Positions 1-6,817 of a DNA stretch of 8,768 nucleotides are shown piece after piece; positions within the stretch are counted from its first letter, which is position 1; every line of letters starts with the position of its first letter. Made by a program: the position numbers and the translations under genes. Origin of the DNA: Chloroflexota bacterium (lineage in GTDB: Bacteria; Chloroflexota; Dehalococcoidia; GIF9; UBA5629). Where the stretch lies: positions 1-8,768 of the forward strand of contig VGOF01000048.1 of NCBI GenBank assembly GCA_016875975.1, read 5' to 3'. The notes beneath the pieces are model-generated. The model was given only the letters and a program-made list of their open reading frames with translations. It did no database searches and had not been told where the DNA came from.

Positions 1-2
1 GA

Positions 3-2639
3 AACGGCTACGACATCATGGTAGGCACTAGAACCGGAGCCGGCAACGGTGATATTCTCACTTACAGAGCTGTGGGCATAGGCAACTGGGCATCCCAGGG
101 GTTTGTCGGCGATGTCCTCACAGCCAGGTTCTCGCCCAATTACACCACGGATGCCAGCATGGTAATCGTTGCCTCTAGCGCCACTGGCACCACTATTAAC
201 CTGGGCATTCATGACACCGCTGTCAACACCACCAACTGGGGCACCTGGGGCCCGGTTGAAGTGACCACCGGAGGCACCAGCACTTCACCAACCGCAGCCA
301 ACGTCATAGGTGCCGACCTGGAACTCCCCATGGGCTTCTCGGGCCAAGCTCCTTCCCTGCGCCGCTTCTACGTCAGCACCGATGCCCCGGTACCCAATGC
401 CGGAATCTACCGCTTCGATGACACTGTAGGCTACTGGCTCATGCCTGCTTTACCCACCAAGCGGATTGCCAGCATTGCCTATTTCGGCACCTACGCCTCG
501 GGCAAACTACTGGCTGGAGAGGTCACAGGCAACCCAAACTCAGCGCAGGTCAATACCTGGTTCACCGATGCCCCCACCACCAGCCCTGTGCCCTGCTGGT
601 ATCAGACGCTCAAACCCCCCACAGGAGCCGCTGGTATCGATGGCTGCACCGGCTCAGGCTATGGAAACGCCAAAGTGGCATGGTCAGCCGACGGCTCAGT
701 TGCCTATGCCGCTACCGCCGGTAGCCTTAACCTGATTCCCGGCCCCAACTGGCACACCCCATACCTCGCAGGAGAGGACTTCGATGAATCGGCCTTTTCC
801 CTCAGCCGGGATAACGGCCAACTCTGGAACCAGCTAAGCCTGATAGATACCGAAATCAGTTTCCTCTCAGATGTTGCCGCTTCGGCCAATTCTGATACCC
901 TGTATCTGGCATCCATCAACAGCCGTGCTGGCTGTAGCGGCTTTGACAGCTTGTGGCGAAGCTACGGCCAGTCCACCTACAAAACATGGGAACGCGTGCT
1001 ATGTCTGTCCACCGCTACCAACTACACGATAGTCAGGATGGACCAGGCTGAACCACAGTCTGTTTTCCTGGGCATCCGCTCCACCGCTAACCTGTTTGAA
1101 TCGAGAGATGGTGGCCAAAGCTGGCGAAACATCCTTCCCGGCGCCAACATAACCGACTTCGCAGTCTCGCAGGGCAAGACAGGACTACAGATACACGTGC
1201 TAGATAACAACTATGTGCGCAGGGGTGAAAGCACCCCCCAAGCCTGGCAATGGGCACAAAAAGTAGACACCTACCTGAGGGCAGGACATTCCATAAACAC
1301 TTCGCTCAACGGCATCATCACGGTAGGCGATGCTGGCGAAGGCAGGGTCGCATTCTCGACAGACAATGGCAACCAGTTTACCAGCCTTCCCGCTGTGCCA
1401 GTGCCCGGCAACATTCACGCCGTCGCCGACCCAAGAATCACGAACTACGTCGTCATTTATGCCGGCAGCGACAGCGCCACTGGCGGCATCTATGCCTGGG
1501 TAGTTGGCCCTAGTCAAGATTGGACAGAAATGGGTGCACCACAGCGAGGCATCTACGGGCTGGCCCAAGGCGGAACGCTCTACGGTACCTGGTCAACAGG
1601 CGGAAATAGCGGAGCCAACCGCACGCTAAACCCCGAATCTCTCGAGGTTACCTTCGTAGAATGGGATAACCTGACCGCTGGCCTGCCCGCCAGCGTGGTC
1701 TTCACCAGAGAGCCGTCATCACTGAAGATATCAGGAAGTGTTGACCTCTGGGCCATCGATAACCGGCCCTACACAGCTAATACCGGCAGACTCTGGGTTT
1801 TCTACGATTGCTTCGGCGTTGGCCCTCAAATTACAGCGCCGCCAAACCGGGAACTGCTCCTGTCAGCCCCCACCCTGATAGCGCCGGCAGCCAACTCCAT
1901 CATACCTGTAGACCAGGACAAAGGCAGCACCGCCGACATTGTATTCAGATGGAGACATCCTACCCAAGCACGAAAATATGAGCTACTGGTGGCCAAAGAC
2001 AAAGAGTTCAGCCAACTGGTTACTCAGCAGTCCATAATCCCAGACAGCCCGCTCATGCCCACCTGGACGCTATCCGCCAGGGAGATAGCGCTGGAACCGG
2101 GCGCTACCTACCATTGGAAAGTGCGAGTCACGCGCGATGCCACCAGCGAACCTGCCGAAGGTCAGTGGTCACAGATAATGTCCTTCTCTATAGCTGCAGC
2201 GCCGGAGAAGCAGCCTGCAACCCCGGGCCCCGGCCTGCTCACACCAGCCAATGGCGACACCAAGGTTAACCAGTTTCCATCCTTTACCTGGCAACCAGTG
2301 AAAGATGCCCGCCAATATGAACTTACCCTGGCCAGAGACAAGACCCTGGAGCAAATAGTCATCCGCGCCAGGATTCCCACCACAAGCTTCCAATATGATA
2401 CGGCGCTGGAGCCGGGCATCACCTACTTCTGGCAGGTCAGGGCGGTTGAACCCTTCATCAGCCGGCCAAGTCCCCTCTTTAGCTTCACAGTGTCACCGGA
2501 ACCTGCTAAACAACAGCAAAAGACCAAAGGCATACCGCAGACAGCAAACATAGTTACCCTGCTCTGGGTAGCCATACCACTCCTCATAATAATAATTGCC
2601 CTCATCTGGGTCATCGCAGCACGAAGCCGCCCGTACTAA
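3..2639 (+). CDS. Asp-box (BNR) / fibronectin-like surface protein with C-terminal membrane anchor, 5' partial
   Basis: The reading frame is open to the left edge and residues before the first ATG (position 18) continue the same style, so the true start and any signal peptide lie outside the window; 878 residues are visible. Three Asp-box motifs of the form S-x-D-x-G-x-x-W/F are seen: SRDNGQLW (804-827), SRDGGQSW (1101-1124) and STDNGNQF (1356-1379). Such motifs mark sialidase/sortilin-type beta-propeller blades; no catalytic sialidase residues were identified, so enzyme activity is not claimed. Two related fibronectin-III-like modules follow (about 1863-2195 and 2223-2492), each with a Y-E-L core and an EPG-x-T-Y-x-W-x-V-R strand motif. 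A Gln/Lys-rich linker leads to one hydrophobic helix (about 2550-2621) and a short basic tail RSRPY, so the protein is probably outside the cell and anchored at its C-terminus. A role in adhesion or polymer binding is inference only. Confidence 0.85.
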   Translation, partial: NGYDIMVGTRTGAGNGDILTYRAVGIGNWASQGFVGDVLTARFSPNYTTDASMVIVASSATGTTINLGIHDTAVNTTNWGTWGPVEVTTGGTSTSPTAANVIGADLELPMGFSGQAPSLRRFYVSTDAPVPNAGIYRFDDTVGYWLMPALPTKRIASIAYFGTYASGKLLAGEVTGNPNSAQVNTWFTDAPTTSPVPCWYQTLKPPTGAAGIDGCTGSGYGNAKVAWSADGSVAYAATAGSLNLIPGPNWHTPYLAGEDFDESAFSLSRDNGQLWNQLSLIDTEISFLSDVAASANSDTLYLASINSRAGCSGFDSLWRSYGQSTYKTWERVLCLSTATNYTIVRMDQAEPQSVFLGIRSTANLFESRDGGQSWRNILPGANITDFAVSQGKTGLQIHVLDNNYVRRGESTPQAWQWAQKVDTYLRAGHSINTSLNGIITVGDAGEGRVAFSTDNGNQFTSLPAVPVPGNIHAVADPRITNYVVIYAGSDSATGGIYAWVVGPSQDWTEMGAPQRGIYGLAQGGTLYGTWSTGGNSGANRTLNPESLEVTFVEWDNLTAGLPASVVFTREPSSLKISGSVDLWAIDNRPYTANTGRLWVFYDCFGVGPQITAPPNRELLLSAPTLIAPAANSIIPVDQDKGSTADIVFRWRHPTQARKYELLVAKDKEFSQLVTQQSIIPDSPLMPTWTLSAREIALEPGATYHWKVRVTRDATSEPAEGQWSQIMSFSIAAAPEKQPATPGPGLLTPANGDTKVNQFPSFTWQPVKDARQYELTLARDKTLEQIVIRARIPTTSFQYDTALEPGITYFWQVRAVEPFISRPSPLFSFTVSPEPAKQQQKTKGIPQTANIVTLLWVAIPLLIIIIALIWVIAARSRPY

Positions 2640-2703
2640 TAATGCCCTCCATCAGACGCCATTCTCCAACGAGAGCCAAGATGAAAAGACATCGCACGTA
2701 GCA

Positions 2704-2719
2704 CGGGGCTTCAGCCCCG
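2704..2719. repeat. GC-rich 6-bp hairpin, REP-like or weak terminator
   Basis: A perfect inverted repeat CGGGGC-TTCA-GCCCCG lies 65 bp after the stop of the surface-protein gene. No T-run follows (next bases CTTGGAG), so it is not a classical intrinsic terminator. It could still end or stabilise the upstream transcript. Short GGGGCTTCAGCCCC-type palindromes are often dispersed repeats in bacterial genomes; no second copy occurs in this window. Confidence 0.4.
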
Positions 2720-2798
2720 CTTGGAGCAGCGCAGTTACAGGACTTCAGGCCTATCCGTCAAGAGACATAAACTAGCGACGACAATTAGAGGTTTCTTC

Positions 2799-2858
2799 CT
2801 TCTCGTGCCTTGCGTCTAGCTTCTCGCCTATTGGCTGTTGCCTCACGCCTGTTGCCTC
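2799..2858. repeat. Degenerate short-repeat tract in intergenic region
   Basis: The tract is pyrimidine-biased and built of recurring short words. CTGTTGCCTC occurs at 2835-2844 and 2849-2858, and CTTCTCG at 2799-2805 and 2820-2826, interspersed with GCCT/GCGT variants. No reading frame or RNA gene was recognised here. It may be a decayed minisatellite-like repeat. The rest of the 2640-2927 gap shows only the hairpin and the promoter candidate. Confidence 0.35.
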
Positions 2859-2879
2859 TTACACTTGCAACTATCATTT

Positions 2880-2909
2880 TTGCTTTCCACCCTCAATATA
2901 GCCTACAAT
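2880..2909 (+). promoter_or_regulatory. Candidate sigma70-type promoter for the MoxR/VWA operon
   Basis: TTGCTT (2880-2885) and TACAAT (2904-2909) are separated by 18 bp. The -10 box differs from consensus by one base; the -35 keeps only TTG plus partial agreement. It lies about 37 bp before the preferred start of the ATPase gene. Unlike the four promoters further right, it has no TTAACA half-sites, so this operon is probably controlled differently. Confidence 0.4.
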
Positions 2910-2945
2910 TAGCCACGCGAAGGGGGCGTGGAACGAAGGACAAAA

Positions 2946-3824
2946 ATGACAGGAGATGAACGACTAATGGCCAACGATGGTTTTGACAAATTCAAGGGCT
3001 CCCATGATTATGTAACCTCCGAACCACTGAGAAACGCCGTAAACGTTTCCATAGCGCTAGGACGACCGCTGCTTGTCCGCGGTGAGCCAGGCACCGGCAA
3101 GACGCTTCTGGCACACAGCATCGCCAGGGGCTTAAACAAGAACCTCATCGTATGGAATATAAAATCCACCACCAAAGCCCAGGAAGGCCTTTACGTTTAT
3201 GACACAGTGCAAAGGTTGAACGACAGCCGCTTCGGCGATAAAGACGTCTCTGACATCAAGCATTACATTAAACTTGGCAAACTAGGACAGGCTTTCACCG
3301 CCAAAGAACAGGATGTCCTGCTAATCGACGAAATAGACAAGGCAGACCTGGAGTTCCCCAATGACCTGCTCAACGAGCTTGACGAGATGAGCTTCTACAT
3401 ACCGGAGACCAACGAAACCTTCAAGGCAATCCATCGTCCTATAGTCATCATCACCAGCAACGCCGAGAAAGAACTGCCCGACGCTTTCCTCCGACGCTGC
3501 ATCTTCCACTACATCGAGTTCCCCGACCCATCCCTGATGGAGGAAATAGTCAGAGTGCATTACCCGGACCTCAAGAAAAGCCTGCTGGAACAGGCAATGT
3601 CCGCCTTCTATTCCCTGCGCCAGATAGACCAGTTCCGCAAGAAACCCTCAACCAGCGAGCTGATAGATTGGATTCACGCCGTCCTGGCCAGCGGCATTGG
3701 CAGCATAGACCCGGCGAAAGAGTTGCCATTCCTCAGCACCCTTATCAAGAAGGAATCGGACTACAACCTCTTCATGACCACCTACGCCAGGAGACGGCAG
3801 ACCAAAGTATCAGAAGCATCCTGA
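2946..3824 (+). CDS. MoxR-family AAA+ ATPase
   Basis: This 292-residue AAA+ ATPase carries Walker A GEPGTGKT (residues 46-53), Walker B LLIDE (125-129), a sensor-1 Asn in ITSN (172) and an arginine pair in DAFLRRC (183-184), the expected place of the arginine finger. Sequence and size fit the MoxR branch, whose members act as ATP-driven chaperones that mature or activate metalloenzymes or membrane complexes, usually with a VWA partner. That partner follows after 24 bp, so the two are almost certainly one operon. The client is not visible here. Start choice: ATG 2946 has AGGA five bases upstream. GTG 2928 (+6 residues) has only a G-run one base away, and ATG 2967 (-7 residues, AGGAG 12 bases upstream) is also possible because conservation seems to begin near it. 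The family call is firm; the start is less certain. Confidence 0.9.
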   Translation: MTGDERLMANDGFDKFKGSHDYVTSEPLRNAVNVSIALGRPLLVRGEPGTGKTLLAHSIARGLNKNLIVWNIKSTTKAQEGLYVYDTVQRLNDSRFGDKDVSDIKHYIKLGKLGQAFTAKEQDVLLIDEIDKADLEFPNDLLNELDEMSFYIPETNETFKAIHRPIVIITSNAEKELPDAFLRRCIFHYIEFPDPSLMEEIVRVHYPDLKKSLLEQAMSAFYSLRQIDQFRKKPSTSELIDWIHAVLASGIGSIDPAKELPFLSTLIKKESDYNLFMTTYARRRQTKVSEAS

Positions 3825-3848
3825 GTTTTGCCATAGTCGAGGGAGAAT

Positions 3849-5015
3849 ATGTTCACTGACTTCTTCTACACCCTCAGAGAAAGAAGTGTACCCGTCTCGC
3901 TCACCGAGTGGATGGGGCTAATGGAAGCGCTCTCCAAGGGCTGTATCACCAACCTCGATGAGTTCTACTACCTGGCACGTGCCATTCTGGTTAAGAGCGA
4001 AGCCTATTACGACCAGTATGACGTAGCCTTCCAAGAATGCTTCAAAGGCATCCAGGTTCCCCCAGAAATTACCGAACAGATTCTGGAGTGGCTCAAAGAC
4101 CCGTTCAACCGCTTGCAGCTCAGCCCCGCGGAGATGGCTCTATTAGAAACCATGAGCCTGGATGAGCTAATAGAAGAATTGGAGAAAAGGCTGCGAGAGC
4201 AGGACGAGCAACACGATGGTGGAAATTACTGGATAGGCAGAGGCGGCACCTCGCCCTTCGGTCATTCAGGCGCTAACCCCGCCGGATTCAGGCTCGGAGG
4301 CTCCGGAGGCGGCAGGAGCGCCATGAAAATCGCCGAAGAGAGAAAGTTCCGCAACTACCGCCACGACTTAACCCTCGACGTCCGTCAGATCAAAGTAGCC
4401 CTGAGGCAATTACGACAGCTAAACCGCATTGGTCCTGAAGAGCTAGACCTGGACGGCACCATAGATGCCACCTGCAAGAACGCCGGAGAACTGGAGTTCA
4501 TCTGGAAACGCAGCCGCAAGAATGCAGTGAAATTGCTATTGCTGATGGATGTGGGAGGCTCCATGGAGCCTTTTGCCCACCTCTGCAGCCTGCTCTTCTC
4601 TGCTGCTCATTCCAGCAGCCACTTCAAGGACTTCCAGTACTACTACTTCCACAACTGTGTTTATGATTATCTCTACAAAGATATCGAGCGCCGCGACAGA
4701 GTAGGCATCGACCACGTGCTGCGCACTACAGAATCAGACTACAGGGTGGTGCTGGTAGGAGATGCCTGCATGGCCTCATCAGAGCTGATTGACTCCCTTG
4801 GCTCTATCTACTATTACGAACGCAACTACAGGCCAGGGATCGCCAGGCTAAAGCAAATATCCCAGCACTTCACCCACTGCATCTGGCTCAACCCCGAATC
4901 CAAAGGCTACTGGAACCACCCCACCATCGCCGCCATAGCCAAGGTCTTCCCCATGTACGAACTCACCATCGAAGGCCTTGGCCAGGCCGTCAAAAAGCTC
5001 ATCGTCAAACGCTAA
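3849..5015 (+). CDS. CoxE-like VWA domain protein, partner of the MoxR ATPase
   Basis: This 388-residue protein has a helical N-terminal part, an acidic segment, and a glycine-rich linker with GNYWIGRGGTSPFG (around residues 126-139). A von Willebrand A domain follows, beginning at KLLLLMDVGGSMEPF. The metal-site motif there is D-V-G-G-S (residues 234-238) rather than the usual D-x-S-x-S; I recall DVGGSM as typical of the CoxE-related VWA proteins, so this is probably a family trait and not a defect. There is no signal peptide or membrane helix, so it should be cytosolic. Together with the upstream ATPase it probably forms a MoxR-VWA chaperone pair for metal insertion or complex activation; the target is unknown. 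The start ATG 3849 is preceded by GAGGGAG at 3839-3845, a rather close spacing. Confidence 0.88.
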   Translation: MFTDFFYTLRERSVPVSLTEWMGLMEALSKGCITNLDEFYYLARAILVKSEAYYDQYDVAFQECFKGIQVPPEITEQILEWLKDPFNRLQLSPAEMALLETMSLDELIEELEKRLREQDEQHDGGNYWIGRGGTSPFGHSGANPAGFRLGGSGGGRSAMKIAEERKFRNYRHDLTLDVRQIKVALRQLRQLNRIGPEELDLDGTIDATCKNAGELEFIWKRSRKNAVKLLLLMDVGGSMEPFAHLCSLLFSAAHSSSHFKDFQYYYFHNCVYDYLYKDIERRDRVGIDHVLRTTESDYRVVLVGDACMASSELIDSLGSIYYYERNYRPGIARLKQISQHFTHCIWLNPESKGYWNHPTIAAIAKVFPMYELTIEGLGQAVKKLIVKR

Positions 5016-5071
5016 GACTGGTTGCCCCCCATTTCCACCACCACGCCCTGACCAGTAACATCACACAGCAC

Positions 5072-5103
5072 TTAATAATTTATTAACATTTTGGGGATAT
5101 ACT
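5072..5103 (+). promoter_or_regulatory. Pho-box-like promoter 1 (TTAATA-N5-TTAACA-N9-TATACT)
   Basis: Half-sites at 5072-5077 (TTAATA, one mismatch) and 5083-5088 (TTAACA) are 11 bp apart, and a -10 box TATACT (5098-5103) follows after 9 bp. Nothing resembles a separate -35 box. This matches how PhoB/PhoP-class regulators replace the -35 contact. Transcription would start near 5110, giving a leader of about 76 nt before the zinc-ribbon gene at 5186. It is the weakest half-site match of four such modules in the window. Confidence 0.7.
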
Positions 5104-5171
5104 GTAAGTATAGGCTTGAATCCATAGCAGTGTGCCGTATGAAGGAAATCATGCGTTGATGGTTCTTACTA

Positions 5172-5177
5172 AGAGGA
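5172..5177 (+). promoter_or_regulatory. Ribosome binding site deciding the zinc-ribbon start
   Basis: AGAGGA lies 8 bp before ATG 5186. The alternative GTG at 5214, which opens the longer intact frame, has no such site. This shows that translation should begin in the frame containing the first cysteine pair, and therefore that the gene is interrupted. Confidence 0.65.
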
Positions 5178-5185
5178 TGACGGAT

Positions 5186-5465
5186 ATGCGGCAGCTAAAC
5201 TTCTGCCTTAATTGTGGAACACCTGTTACTTATGTCGGGAGATTTTGCGGCTGAGGTGTACTGCGGTGTCAATTTGAACCAATACCAGCAGCCGCCGATT
5301 TATAATAACACCAACAAAGTTCCCCAAGAGCAGCCCAAAACCGCTGAAGGTACCGCAACGCCAATGCGTACTGAGATTTTCAAGCTGGTGGCAAACCTGT
5401 TAGACAAGCCCGCTAATACAACGAGAATCTCTAATAATCGGGCTGGGACACTATCCCAAAATTAA
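5186..5465 (+). pseudogene. Small zinc-ribbon protein, disrupted by a 7-bp insertion
   Basis: From ATG 5186 the frame reads MRQLNFCLNCGTPVTYVGRFCG and then meets TGA at 5252-5254. The continuation lies in another frame and starts VYCGVNLNQYQQPP, ending at TAA 5463-5465. Removing the seven bases 5252-5258 joins the halves as ...GRFCGYCGVNLN, giving a canonical C-x2-C ... C-x2-C zinc ribbon of 90 residues; 273 nt remain, an exact number of codons. After the zinc domain comes a Gln/Pro/Asn-rich stretch and a short tail with a possible helix (EIFKLVANLLDK). No membrane helix is present. Function is unknown. A truncated 22-residue peptide is what the sequence as given encodes. Alternatives are an assembly or sequencing error, or much less likely a recoding event. 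The preceding Pho-box-like promoter suggests it belonged to the same regulon as its neighbours. Confidence 0.7.
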
Positions 5466-5493
5466 CAGGATTTTAACATTGGGCTGTTATCAT
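5462..5493 (+). promoter_or_regulatory. Pho-box-like promoter 2 (TTAACA-N5-TTAACA-N9-TATCAT)
   Basis: Two exact TTAACA half-sites at 5462-5467 and 5473-5478 are 11 bp apart, with TATCAT at 5488-5493 after 9 bp. The first half-site contains the TAA stop of the zinc-ribbon gene. Transcription should start near 5500, which rules out the upstream TTG at 5479 as the start of the next gene and supports ATG 5533. Confidence 0.78.
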
Positions 5494-5510
5494 GAAGCTA
5501 TCCCACATAT

Positions 5511-5519
5511 AAAGGAGGT
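5511..5519 (+). promoter_or_regulatory. Strong Shine-Dalgarno with long spacing
   Basis: AAAGGAGGT is a near-complete anti-16S match, but it ends 13 bases before ATG 5533, longer than the usual 5-9. No in-frame ATG, GTG or TTG lies closer, so ATG 5533 is kept. The long spacer may lower translation. Confidence 0.6.
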
Positions 5520-5532
5520 AAGCAAGACAGAA

Positions 5533-5982
5533 ATGTGGCGAAGCAAAAAGTTCATCTTGGTCACGGCCTTGACTGCCGTGCTATTGATCGGGAGCATCGG
5601 CAGCATAGCCTTTGCTGCTGAGAACAGTAGCAGCCAGCCCAAGGCTCGAAATGGAGCTCTACTAGACAAAGTTTGTGAAATCTACCAGCAAAAGACAGGG
5701 GTCGCTATCGACAAAGAAGTGCTGAAAGAGTCATTTGCCCAGGCCATGAGCGAGATGCGACCTCAGACTCCACCAGCGCGCACAGGGAAGGGCCCCGAAG
5801 CCATGCAAGACCGTCTCAAGAAACTGGTCGACGATGGCAAGATAACCCAGGAACAACTTGATGCGCTTAATAAATGGTGGGAGTCAAGGCCGGACGTGCC
5901 TCTTGGCTTTGGCCCTCCCGCTGGTCCTGGTAAATTCCGTGGTATGGGTGGACCGTGTATCCCACCTCCACCAGCAGAATAG
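5533..5982 (+). CDS. Small exported protein with signal peptide, function unknown
   Basis: This 149-residue protein starts MWRSKKF and has a hydrophobic core (ILVTALTAVLLIGSIGSIAF), giving a clear signal peptide with likely cleavage after AFA (about residue 28). The mature part has a predicted helical segment with LLDKVCEIYQQKTG and a second with DRLKKLVDDGKITQEQLDAL followed by WWESRPD. The latter resembles the short K-I-T-Q-E-Q helical motif of small exported proteins annotated DUF2680; I cannot confirm membership. The C-terminus is Gly/Pro-rich (GFGPPAGPGKFRGMGG) and ends in a PPPP run. Two lone cysteines remain in the mature chain. Its own Pho-box-like promoter and its place just before a two-component system suggest an extracytoplasmic stress or sensing role, comparable in position to Spy/CpxP-type proteins. 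That comparison is contextual, not homology. The signal peptide is secure; the function is not. Confidence 0.8.
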   Translation: MWRSKKFILVTALTAVLLIGSIGSIAFAAENSSSQPKARNGALLDKVCEIYQQKTGVAIDKEVLKESFAQAMSEMRPQTPPARTGKGPEAMQDRLKKLVDDGKITQEQLDALNKWWESRPDVPLGFGPPAGPGKFRGMGGPCIPPPPAE

Positions 5983-6052
5983 GAGACATACCCAAGTACA
6001 GACATATGGGAACACCATAACAAAGGCAGCAGGGTCTCCAGAAAACTCGACC

Positions 6053-6084
6053 TTAACATTTACTTAACATTTGCGATATAACAT
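6053..6084 (+). promoter_or_regulatory. Pho-box-like promoter 3, upstream of the two-component operon
   Basis: Exact TTAACA half-sites at 6053-6058 and 6064-6069 are 11 bp apart. The -10 is ambiguous: TATAAC (6077-6082, one mismatch, spacing 7) or TAACAT (6079-6084, two mismatches, spacing 9). CATAAT at 6082-6087 is a third option. A further single TTAACA lies at 6092-6097, downstream of the -10. The module precedes the regulator gene, implying autoregulation if the regulator binds it. Confidence 0.75.
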
Positions 6085-6118
6085 AATAGAGTTAACACAA
6101 TCACAAAGGTATACACAC

Positions 6119-6817
6119 ATGTCAGCTAATAACAGGGTACTGGTGGTTGATGACGACACTAAAACGGTGGACCTGGTAAAGCTTTACCTGAACCGAGACG
6201 GCTATCGTGTCTTCACCGCTCAGGATGGCCTTGAAGCACTACGCCTGGCCAGGGAGACTCACCCCGACCTTATCGTCCTTGACCTGATGCTACCAGGCAT
6301 TGACGGGCTTGAAATCTGCCGCAGGCTAAGAAATGAGTCTGACGTGCCCATAATCATGCTCACCGCCAGGACCACAGACGAAGACAAGCTGACAGGTTTG
6401 GACATGGGCGCAGACGACTACGTGACCAAGCCATTCAGCCCCAAGGAGCTAGCCGCCAGGGTACGCACAGTCCTGAGACGCCTCCCTGGAGAACGAGGCC
6501 CCAACGAGATTAGACATGGCGACATCGTGGTCAATTTCCCAAAACGGGAGGTGTCGTTCGCCGGCAGGCCCCTGCGCCTGACTGCAATCGAATTCAAACT
6601 ACTGGCAACTCTGGCCAAGGAACCAGGCAGGATTTTCAGCCGTGCTCAGCTTGTGGAAAAGGCCCTTGGTTACGATTTCGAAGGAAATGACCGAACCATC
6701 GACGTCCATATCCTCAACCTGCGCCGGAAACTAGAGCCGGACTCCAAGCACCCAAAATACATAAAGACCGTGTATGGCGACGGCTACAAACTCGCTGAGC
6801 CGGCAAATGACGCATAG
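6119..6817 (+). CDS. OmpR/PhoB-family response regulator
   Basis: This is a 232-residue transcription factor. The receiver domain (about residues 6-118) has the acidic pocket D11-D13, phospho-acceptor D55 in VLDLMLPG, T82 in MLTA and K104 in TKPF. All required residues are present, so it should be phosphorylatable. A C-terminal winged-helix DNA-binding domain follows (about 128-228) with RLTAIEFKLLATLA, the FSRAQLVEKALGYDFEGNDRTID recognition region and the YIKTVYGDGYKL wing. This class binds direct repeats as head-to-tail dimers with about 11-bp spacing, just like the TTAACA pairs upstream of this gene and of three neighbours. ATG 6119 is chosen because AAAGGT sits 8 bp upstream; the TTG at 6071 would lie within the promoter. 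The gene overlaps the kinase gene by 11 bp, indicating translational coupling. Confidence 0.95.
   Translation: MSANNRVLVVDDDTKTVDLVKLYLNRDGYRVFTAQDGLEALRLARETHPDLIVLDLMLPGIDGLEICRRLRNESDVPIIMLTARTTDEDKLTGLDMGADDYVTKPFSPKELAARVRTVLRRLPGERGPNEIRHGDIVVNFPKREVSFAGRPLRLTAIEFKLLATLAKEPGRIFSRAQLVEKALGYDFEGNDRTIDVHILNLRRKLEPDSKHPKYIKTVYGDGYKLAEPANDA

Noticed and set aside
1200..1568. 122-codon frame on the - strand inside the surface-protein gene
   Set aside because: It is an antisense shadow of a long, domain-bearing gene, with no ribosome site or domain of its own noted.
5017..5056. Inverted repeat ACTGGT ... ACCAGT after the VWA gene
   Set aside because: The stem is only 6 bp with a 28-nt loop and no T-run, so it is not a convincing terminator.
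5139..5159. Six-codon leader peptide (MKEIMR) in the zinc-ribbon leader
   Set aside because: It has no ribosome site and no attenuator-like structure; a frame this short is expected by chance.
5243..5258. Programmed +1 frameshift at GGC-TGA-G, similar in idea to release-factor 2
   Set aside because: There is no CTT-type slippery codon, and re-pairing at GGC/GCT would be poor. A +1 shift gives C-x4-C rather than the canonical C-x2-C, whereas a 7-bp insertion explains the data better.
5214..5465. An intact 83-codon frame starting at GTG 5214
   Set aside because: It has no ribosome site and lacks the first cysteine pair. The frame from ATG 5186 has both, so this is the second half of an interrupted gene.
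5982..6039. Inverted repeat GGAGAC ... GTCTCC after the exported-protein gene
   Set aside because: The 46-nt loop and absence of a T-run make a terminator unlikely; it could arise by chance.
6071..6118. Longer N-terminus for the response regulator from TTG 6071
   Set aside because: It starts inside the operator/-10 region, has no ribosome site, and adds residues before a standard receiver-domain start.
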